Assembly: GCF_006345825.1 (NCBI RefSeq)
Contig: NZ_VCIX01000090.1
Location: 124,001-188,000, forward strand
Length of the DNA: 64,000 nt
Source of the DNA: Paenibacillus paridis
GTDB taxonomy: Bacteria > Bacillota > Bacilli > Paenibacillales > Paenibacillaceae
Direction of reading: 5' to 3'
Below, piece by piece: positions 44,109-50,396 of this stretch; position 1 is the first letter of the stretch, and each line of letters opens with the position of its first letter. Below the pieces are notes generated by a model. It worked only from the letters and a program-made list of their open reading frames with translations. It made no database searches and had not been told where the DNA came from. The position numbers were made by a program, and so were the translations under genes.

Positions 44109-44903
44109 ATGATGTACACATTGCATACACAGGTCGGCAGGAGTTCGATCGCTTTTCAAATTCAAACGACTTTTTTATATGATGAATTGTCCGCGCGTTT
44201 TCGTTCCTTTGAAGCAAGAGGAAATCTTGAAGCACCTGACATTCAAGTAGAGGTTTATGACTTTTACGGTAAGCCTTTTGACGATGGTCCGGTTGTGATT
44301 CAAGAGAACGGCGGCGAATATGTATATCTCCGTGCGGACTATAAGCTGGTCACAACACCAAATTACAGCCAAGCAAAAATTTTTGTTCACGATGACCTTG
44401 CACTTAAGCACGCCTTAATTAATCTCTACAGCGCCTGGCTGATCCATCGGTGCGCAGGACTTCTCATCCATTCGTCATGCGTGGTGGAGGGTGAACGCGC
44501 TTGGATGTTCGCCGGTCCTTCGGGAGCAGGCAAATCGACGGTAGCTGCTCTTTCCGTTCCCCGTCCCATTCTTTCCGATGAGGCAACGTTCCTGTTGTTT
44601 GAACCGAATGGTTCAATCACCATCCATGATTCTCCATTTCGAAGCGAAATGGAAGAAGCTTGCGAGTTTCCAAGCAGCCCTTTGGCAGGCATTCATTTTC
44701 TAATTCAATCGCAGGATGTAAAACGAGTAGGTATCCGCAAAGGCGACGCAATGATTTCGTTGCTGGATAAAGTTTTTTATTGGGAGCATAACAAGCTGGA
44801 AACGGCAAAAATGATTGCGCTTTGCAAGCAGGCGGTAGAAGGCGTACCGGCTTACGAGCTGTATTTTCAGAAAAACGATACCTTTTGGGGAGTGATATCA
44901 TGA
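44109..44903 (+). CDS. HprK-like kinase of the RiPP cluster
   Basis: A 264-residue protein with the HPr kinase C-domain fold. The P-loop is GPSGAGKST (about residues 136-144), followed by PILSDEAT carrying the conserved Asp, and a DSPFRSEME segment. Homologues in paeninodin-type lasso clusters phosphorylate the C-terminal Ser of the precursor. Here the precursor ends in Gly-Gly and has no Ser/Thr in its last 25 residues, so a different acceptor is needed. The upstream ribosome site is weak (GGCGGTG). The stop overlaps the PqqD gene start (ATGA), so these are coupled. Confidence 0.82.
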   Translation: MMYTLHTQVGRSSIAFQIQTTFLYDELSARFRSFEARGNLEAPDIQVEVYDFYGKPFDDGPVVIQENGGEYVYLRADYKLVTTPNYSQAKIFVHDDLALKHALINLYSAWLIHRCAGLLIHSSCVVEGERAWMFAGPSGAGKSTVAALSVPRPILSDEATFLLFEPNGSITIHDSPFRSEMEEACEFPSSPLAGIHFLIQSQDVKRVGIRKGDAMISLLDKVFYWEHNKLETAKMIALCKQAVEGVPAYELYFQKNDTFWGVIS

Positions 44904-45178
44904 CGATACTGGCAGGTCAAACATTGCTGAGACGGGAAAATATTGAGACTGCTGAGCTCGATGGCGAGTGGCTGCTGCTGAACATTGATACCCACGCCAT
45001 CACGAAAGTGAACGAGCTTGGAGGCTTCATATGGTCGATTCTTCCTGAATATCCAACTATCACTGAGTTGGCCGAAAAAGTACATACTGTTTATGGAGTT
45101 GAGATAGAAGTTGTCCTTGATGACATTCAGGCGTTTGTTGAGACGTTAATTGAGGCCGGACTGCTCATACATGCATGA
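44900..45178 (+). CDS. PqqD-like RiPP recognition element protein
   Basis: A 92-residue PqqD-fold protein: a beta-strand region GEWLLLNIDTHAITKVNELG followed by a helix (GFIWSILPEYPTITELAEKV), then a D-D-I-x-x-F-V-x-x-L-I-x-x-G-L-L helix typical of the family. Such stand-alone RRE proteins bind the leader of the precursor and present it to a peptidase or modifying enzyme (B1 in lasso systems). The ATG overlaps the kinase stop, and its own stop overlaps the ATG of the peptidase gene. It is probably the leader-binding subunit working with the next protein. Confidence 0.88.
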   Translation: MTILAGQTLLRRENIETAELDGEWLLLNIDTHAITKVNELGGFIWSILPEYPTITELAEKVHTVYGVEIEVVLDDIQAFVETLIEAGLLIHA

Positions 45179-45614
45179 TTTGGCAACAGTCATGTCAGCA
45201 GTAATCCAGCGTACCGGAAAGATCGAGCTGCCCTCAGCGGGTATTAGCATGTATCCTTTAATAAAGGAAGGTAGCGTAAGCACATTCCAATCCGTGCAAC
45301 GGGAAGAATTGAAGCTTGGTGATATTTGTTTATTTGTTACAGACCAAGGTACTTTAATTGGACATCGACTGTACACCGTAAAGCTGGACGGCTTAAAGGA
45401 ATTATTTATCTTCAAGGGAGATACATGCTTTGAGACTGATGATCCCGTACCGTTCACAAACATTCTGGGACGATGGTCAGGCGTTCGCCGCAACAGCCGT
45501 TTTCAAGCTGCGAATCACTGGAAATCCAGGCTGCTTGCCGCACTGGCTTTGCGTGTACCGAAATGGCACAAAGTGATTCGATGGTGCGCAGAAAGAAACG
45601 AGCATTACATGTAA
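45171..45614 (+). CDS. S24/S26-family peptidase, SipW-like, probable leader peptidase
   Basis: A 147-residue protein with the signal-peptidase nucleophile motif SAGISMYPLI (Ser26, numbered from ATG 45171). It continues with LGDICLFVTDQGTLIGHRLY, placing His65 where SipW/ER-type signal peptidases have the catalytic His of a Ser-His dyad. No clear membrane anchor is present, unlike true signal peptidases, so it may be cytoplasmic or attached through the exporter. It overlaps the RRE gene by 8 bp. It takes the place of the transglutaminase-like B2 protease of lasso clusters and is the best candidate for leader removal. Confidence 0.8.
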   Translation: MHDLATVMSAVIQRTGKIELPSAGISMYPLIKEGSVSTFQSVQREELKLGDICLFVTDQGTLIGHRLYTVKLDGLKELFIFKGDTCFETDDPVPFTNILGRWSGVRRNSRFQAANHWKSRLLAALALRVPKWHKVIRWCAERNEHYM

Positions 45615-45651
45615 CTGCCGGAGAGTGATATTGACAAAGGAGTATTTTAAA

Positions 45652-47889
45652 TTGAAAACGGAGAACGCGAAGCAGGAAGCTGGTAAACCTGTTAACGGCG
45701 TCGCAGTCAAGCGACAGGATACGGACAATTCATGGCTCCGTTTAAGGGCGGATGTGGATTTCACCCTACGAAGATTTTGGCAATATGAGGTTGTTTTTAA
45801 AAAGTTGACTATGGAAATGGTGGACGGGCACGGGAAAACCATCATGACCTTCCATAAGAAAAAGATAATCGATGTATCCGTTCGCGAGGCTTTCGGCGGA
45901 GCATCGTTTTTTATTATAACCGGTGAAGGCGAGATAGAAGCTGCGAGATTCTCGCTTCCGTACATCGAGTCTTTCCGACAGGCGGTTCCCACGATTAGGG
46001 ACTGGCTGGCGGAAAGGGATGAAGCTGGAGGTCACACCTTCCAAGCTATAGAAGAAAGCACGGAATCGAATAGATGCTCAAAATGCCACAAACCCGCCTC
46101 TCCCGGTACAAGCAGATGCTTAAACTGCAGAAGCAGTAAATGGACTATGCTGCGCAGGCTGGCGGCGTACTGTACCCCCTACCGAAGCCCCATGCTGGTA
46201 AGCGCGCTGCTGCTTGTTTTATCGGTATTTATTGAAGTAATCCCCCCCTATTTAATCAAAATGATTGTGGATGAAGTGGCCAAACCGTCAGGAAGCTTGA
46301 ACATGCTTTTTGCCTTGGCGAGCGGTTTGGCCCTTGTGCAGGTATTATCTGCAGCGATGCATGTCGTTCGAAGCTACCTTGGCGTTCGAATAGGAGGGAA
46401 ACTGGTAGGGGCGATCCGCCGGGATATGTTTGGCGCTTTAATGAAGCTTTCGATGCGCTTCTTCGATCACCGCCAGGTTTCTCAATTTATCGGCCGCATC
46501 CAGGAGGATACCGATGAATTGAAAGAATTTTTGACGAACGGCATGGTATATCTAGTGACGCAGATGCTGCTCGCCGTAGGCATCCTGTTTATGCTATTCC
46601 ATCTGAATGGGCAGTTGGCAGCGATGATTCTGATTCCGACCCCATTCTTGTTTGCCGGATTTTATTGGCTGTGGAAGAGGTTGAGCTCGCTTTGGTATTC
46701 GCAATGGCAATCCGCTTTGCATGTCAACAATGTAATTGGCGAAGCGCTGCAAGGCATTCGGGTCATCAAAGCCTTTGCGCAGGAAAATGCCGAGAAAAAC
46801 CGCTTTGACAAGGTGAATGATCATTGGATCAATCGTACGATTTCCTTTGGTAACCTGTGGCTTGGCGTTTCTCCAATTTTTACGGTACTGACGGCTGTGT
46901 TCGGTATCGCTGTGTGGTATTTGGGAGGACGATCGGTCATGTCTGGCACCATGTCTATTGGAACATTGACTGCTTTTACGACCTATTTGCTCATGTTCTT
47001 CGGGCCTGTTCAAGCTTCCGGGCAGCTATTAAGCTGGCTTAACCGCTCGCTTGGCTCGGCTGAACGGATTCTCGAAATCATCGATGCAAAGGTTGATGTC
47101 CCTGATAAGCAGGACGCGGTGGAGCTTTCTTCCGTTTTTGGCGAGATCCGCTTTCATGATGTACGGTACGGGTATGAGGTAGAACGACCGGTGCTAAAAG
47201 ATATTAACCTCACCATACGTTCCGGTGAAATGATTGGGCTGGTTGGCCGCTCCGGTGCAGGGAAAACGACTCTCATAAACATGATATGCCGGTTTTATGA
47301 CCCGAATGCTGGAAGCGTTGCGCTTGACGGACACGACCTGAGAGATATCCGGCAGGAGAGTCTACGGAAGCATATTGGCGTCGTGCTTCAGGAAACGTTT
47401 TTGTTCGACGGTACGATTGCCGAGAACATAGCCTACGGCCGTCCGGATAGTCTACCGGAGACCATTATCGCAGCTGCCCACGCCGCGAATGCACACGATT
47501 TTATTTGTCGTCTGCCGGAAGGCTACGACACGCGCGTTGGGGAACGCGGACACCGCTTATCGGGCGGGGAGAAACAGCGTATCGCAATTGCGAGAGCGCT
47601 TCTGCTGGATCCGGAGATTTTGATCTTAGACGAAGCGACGGCATCTGTTGATACGGAGACAGAGCGGCTAATTCAAGAAGCTTTAACTCGCTTAATCCGG
47701 GGAAGAACCACCATCGCGATTGCCCATCGCCTATCCACTCTACGCCATGCAGACAGGCTTGTAGTCCTCGACCAAGGCCGCATTGTTGAAATGGGGACGC
47801 ATGAAGAGCTTTACGCGAAACAAACACATTATTATCGTTTGGTAGAATCGCAAAAACAAACGGCGAAAATACCATCGGAGGTCGTATAA
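45652..47889 (+). CDS. ABC exporter with N-terminal extra domain and zinc ribbon
   Basis: An ABC half-transporter of about 745 residues. The first 130 residues form a beta-rich domain of unknown type (VVFKKLTMEMVDGHGKTIMT). A zinc ribbon with two CxxC pairs (CSKCHKP and CLNCRSS) follows, then six membrane helices (from about 170) and an ATPase domain: Walker A GRSGAGKTT, signature LSGGEKQR, Walker B ILILDEATASVD, H-loop AHRLSTL. There is no C39 peptidase domain, consistent with separate proteolysis. TTG 45652 follows AAAGGAG at nine bases. GTG 45625 and TTG 45631 are alternatives. It should export the mature peptide and works next to a DUF1854 protein. Confidence 0.85.
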   Translation: MKTENAKQEAGKPVNGVAVKRQDTDNSWLRLRADVDFTLRRFWQYEVVFKKLTMEMVDGHGKTIMTFHKKKIIDVSVREAFGGASFFIITGEGEIEAARFSLPYIESFRQAVPTIRDWLAERDEAGGHTFQAIEESTESNRCSKCHKPASPGTSRCLNCRSSKWTMLRRLAAYCTPYRSPMLVSALLLVLSVFIEVIPPYLIKMIVDEVAKPSGSLNMLFALASGLALVQVLSAAMHVVRSYLGVRIGGKLVGAIRRDMFGALMKLSMRFFDHRQVSQFIGRIQEDTDELKEFLTNGMVYLVTQMLLAVGILFMLFHLNGQLAAMILIPTPFLFAGFYWLWKRLSSLWYSQWQSALHVNNVIGEALQGIRVIKAFAQENAEKNRFDKVNDHWINRTISFGNLWLGVSPIFTVLTAVFGIAVWYLGGRSVMSGTMSIGTLTAFTTYLLMFFGPVQASGQLLSWLNRSLGSAERILEIIDAKVDVPDKQDAVELSSVFGEIRFHDVRYGYEVERPVLKDINLTIRSGEMIGLVGRSGAGKTTLINMICRFYDPNAGSVALDGHDLRDIRQESLRKHIGVVLQETFLFDGTIAENIAYGRPDSLPETIIAAAHAANAHDFICRLPEGYDTRVGERGHRLSGGEKQRIAIARALLLDPEILILDEATASVDTETERLIQEALTRLIRGRTTIAIAHRLSTLRHADRLVVLDQGRIVEMGTHEELYAKQTHYYRLVESQKQTAKIPSEVV

Positions 47890-47890
47890 G

Positions 47891-48388
47891 ATGAACCCGT
47901 TGTTCTTTTTAAGCCATTCGGAGCTGAGTAAAATCCGTTTGTTCCGAGCTTCTGACGGTAGTTTGCATTTGGAGCAGGAAGGTAAGGGTTTTGTCCGCGT
48001 AACGCTTATTCGCAGTTTTCCATATTCAATGCCCGATAGGTTCATCTCGGTTCGCTCTGCGGAAGGGCATGAAGTTGCAATGATACAGGATGTGAAGCAT
48101 CTCGCGGAAGATAGCTTTCAGGCGGTACGAGAGGAGCTTGACCGATATTATATGATCCCGAACATTACACAAATTCTGGCCGTTAGAAAAAGAGGCAGCG
48201 AGTGGCATTTGCAGGTCGATACGAACTATGGCCCGGCAGCATTAGTCATGGATACCCTCCATGAAAATATCCAACCTGTAGCGGACAGCCGCTGGATAGT
48301 AACGGACAATGAAGGACGTCGCTTCGAGCTGTCCGATCCGGAGCAGATGGATGCCCAAAGCCGTGAATATTGGAAGAAGCTGATCTGA
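47891..48388 (+). CDS. DUF1854 family protein
   Basis: A 165-residue protein of the DUF1854 type, starting one base after the ABC exporter stop with GGAGG upstream. Visible motifs are VTLIRSFPYSMPDRFISVR, HEVAMIQDVKHL, a DRYYMIPNITQI segment and a C-terminal WIVTDNEGRRFELSD. DUF1854 proteins are small beta-rich soluble proteins found next to ABC exporters that carry similar N-terminal extensions, so it probably acts with the exporter. The biochemical role is not known. Confidence 0.8.
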   Translation: MNPLFFLSHSELSKIRLFRASDGSLHLEQEGKGFVRVTLIRSFPYSMPDRFISVRSAEGHEVAMIQDVKHLAEDSFQAVREELDRYYMIPNITQILAVRKRGSEWHLQVDTNYGPAALVMDTLHENIQPVADSRWIVTDNEGRRFELSDPEQMDAQSREYWKKLI

Positions 48389-48500
48389 ATAACATAGAGC
48401 GAAATAAAAAATGATCATTTACTAGAGAATTACTGCCAATTAATTGAAGTGGAATGGATGCGCTTAATAAAGACAGGAAAAGTAGCAATTCTGAAACTGT

Positions 48501-48509
48501 TGCTATAAT
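48501..48509 (+). promoter_or_regulatory. Extended -10 promoter before a small ORF
   Basis: TGCTATAAT is a consensus extended -10 element. No good -35 is seen. It precedes the 27-codon ORF at 48586 by about 75 bp. Confidence 0.5.
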
Positions 48510-48585
48510 TAGATACATAAGGGGAACTTGCTCAGTAACGCTTATCAAAGGAGGAAAAAAAGAGTCTTTAAGAAGAAGGTTTTGT

Positions 48586-48669
48586 ATGGATAATGTACTG
48601 AGAAAAAAATCTGTATATAAAGGGGGACGATCCCCATCGCCTCCATCATCTCAATCCACTACCGCATGA
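48586..48669 (+). CDS. Candidate 27-residue peptide
   Basis: ATG 48586 preceded by AGAAGAAGG opens 27 codons (MDNVLRKKSVYKGGRSPSPP, then a Ser/Thr-rich end). It is basic at first and Ser/Pro-rich after a Gly-Gly. A stronger AAAGGAGG lies at 48547-48554, about 30 bases before the ATG and without a start at normal distance. The last codons lie in a terminator stem. It could be a second exported peptide of the cluster, or only a leader region. Weak evidence. Confidence 0.35.
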   Translation: MDNVLRKKSVYKGGRSPSPPSSQSTTA

Positions 48670-48684
48670 GGTAGTGGATTTTTG
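48653..48684 (+). terminator. Intrinsic terminator at the end of the RiPP region
   Basis: AATCCACTACC (48653-48663) pairs with GGTAGTGGATT (48670-48680), then T residues. The gap 48685-48945 holds AT-rich sequence and nothing else recognisable. Confidence 0.85.
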
Positions 48685-48945
48685 CTGTTTTATGAGTTCT
48701 TTTAATGGGTGAGCTTCCCCTGAGGATACAAATTGACTCTAGAATATTAAAGAGTACCACAGCTTGTTGATTAGGTTCTTATCTGACTGGGTATCATGTT
48801 CAATTGAAAAGTTCTTTATGTGGGGTTTGATTTTTAGATATACTTTCCGTTTATATTTTTTTATAAAACAAAGTGATTTTTAATTGTTATGTTACTTAAT
48901 ATCTGTTAACCTTAAGTTAAGTAACATTATTCGGAGGGATTCTCT

Positions 48946-49509
48946 GTGCAATTTGTTAATCCAATTCGGGACTTAGAAACCATACAAGCGATGAAAGATG
49001 AGTTGAGAAAACACTCTGTAAGGGATCTTTTGCTTTTTGTATTGGGAATTAATACCGGGATTAGTCTTCTTGATTTGCTCAATCTTACTGTACAGGACGT
49101 TTGGGATGGCCAGAATGCTAAGCAATATCTTTATATCAAGGATGAAAGGACAGAAGAGGAAAAGGCTTATTACCTAAACAGCAAGGTTGGGGAGATCCTA
49201 TTCGAGTATTTATCAAATAATGATTGGAAATCAGAGGATTATTTATTCAAATCCAAAAAGGATTGTCGTCCGATTACCCGTCAGCAGGCGTATCGAATTA
49301 TTAACCATTCGGCAAGGGAGGTAGGAATATTAGAGAAAATCGGCACCCATACGCTAAGAAAGACGTTTGGTTACCATGCGTATTATAGGGGGGTTGCCAT
49401 CTCCATCCTAAAGTCGATTTTGCATCATCATTCCACAGCGGAAACGTTAAAGTATCTGGGAATCGACAAGACGGAGAAGAGAACCGTTAAAGTGGATGTA
49501 AATTTATAA
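48946..49509 (+). CDS. Tyrosine recombinase/integrase-like protein, first Arg missing
   Basis: A 187-residue catalytic-domain-only tyrosine recombinase. The C-terminal boxes are present: THTLRKTFGYH (His-x-x-Arg), a HHHST segment and the nucleophile Tyr in ETLKYLGI. The first catalytic Arg, normally in a TGLRISE-type motif, falls at GINTGISLLDLL, where Ser occupies the place. It lacks the N-terminal core-binding domain. GGAGGGA precedes the GTG start. It lies just after the RiPP cluster and may be a trace of how that cluster arrived, but strand exchange by this protein is doubtful. Confidence 0.8.
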   Translation: MQFVNPIRDLETIQAMKDELRKHSVRDLLLFVLGINTGISLLDLLNLTVQDVWDGQNAKQYLYIKDERTEEEKAYYLNSKVGEILFEYLSNNDWKSEDYLFKSKKDCRPITRQQAYRIINHSAREVGILEKIGTHTLRKTFGYHAYYRGVAISILKSILHHHSTAETLKYLGIDKTEKRTVKVDVNL

Positions 49510-49579
49510 ATGATCTGTGTTGGAACAACAAAAAATCTCCACATTAACATGCAGAGAAGGTTAGTTGCTTTATTCTCTT

Positions 49580-50266
49580 TTAATTATTAGAGTCGTCAAG
49601 ATTCATCGCTGCATGAATATCTATGTTTTTTAATTCAGTTACAATTCCGTCAATAACTTGAACGTGTAAAGTTGCAGCATCTTTCATAAACCGGAAAAGT
49701 CCGTTATCGAAATCAGTATCGACTTCTTTGAAGAAGATGCCTTCATAATCGGTTTGCTTCTCATGATTGAAGCTTAGCTTGTATTGCTCCCCATCTTTAA
49801 TCAAATAGGCTCGAATTCCTTTTTCATAAAGACCTTCCTCATCCCGAATATAACGGGCAACGGAAACAATATGCAAGTCGACAAATGGGATCTCGCGAAC
49901 TAAGGAATTAATGATAGATCCCTTCGTTATTTGTTCCCATCGGCTGTGTGCCGTCTGACCAAGAATAATCTGTGTAATGTTGTTATCTCTGGCCACTTCT
50001 GAAATGACCTTATAGACAGGGCGGTTTTCATTGTCCTTCATAACAAACTGGGCCGTAGTATGTGCGTGGGCATATTCTTTCCATTGTTCGATATAGAACA
50101 ATTTCTCAGCATCCAATTCGTCGAATGGCTTCGGATCAATGGTCAGTATATAAAGTGGAGCTTTCATCAGATTGGCAATTGCACAGCCACGTTTGATTAA
50201 TCTTTCGCTATTGGGACCATAATACACGCAAACAAGAATGCTCTCATTATAAACGTTGTTATTCAT
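49580..50266 (-). CDS. Universal-stress-protein domain protein
   Basis: A 228-residue protein whose first 140 residues are a UspA-like fold: ESILVCVYYGPNSERLIKRG, a middle PVYKVISEVARDNNITQIILGQTAHSRWEQ with the G-x2-x9-G-S type nucleotide loop (ITKGSIINSLVRE), and VDLHIVSVA. The domain resembles the USP part of KdpD. The last 80 residues form a separate beta-rich region (EGIFFKEVDTDFDNGL). It is divergent from the mrp operon, so a link to ion homeostasis is likely. AGGTGA precedes the ATG. Confidence 0.82.
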   Translation of the reverse strand: MNNNVYNESILVCVYYGPNSERLIKRGCAIANLMKAPLYILTIDPKPFDELDAEKLFYIEQWKEYAHAHTTAQFVMKDNENRPVYKVISEVARDNNITQIILGQTAHSRWEQITKGSIINSLVREIPFVDLHIVSVARYIRDEEGLYEKGIRAYLIKDGEQYKLSFNHEKQTDYEGIFFKEVDTDFDNGLFRFMKDAATLHVQVIDGIVTELKNIDIHAAMNLDDSNN

Positions 50267-50396
50267 TTTAAGTATTTCACCTCAATGCATTAGTTGGACT
50301 CGATTAAACTATGTAAGACTATAGTGGATGTTTCGTAAAGAGTCAATACGCAGGTAAAGAAGCAGAATTCTTAAACAAGGAGGAGTGCGCTTCACT

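Noticed and set aside
43861..48388. Interpretation as an ordinary lasso peptide cluster
   Set aside because: No asparagine-synthetase-like cyclase and no transglutaminase-like B2 protease are encoded in or next to the cluster. The precursor also lacks the expected ring acceptor spacing: there is no Asp or Glu 7-9 residues after a likely core start at Gly27 or Gly28 (Glu30 is only 2-3 away). With a start at Arg21 after the proposed cut, Glu30 lies 9 away, so spacing alone would not exclude a ring.
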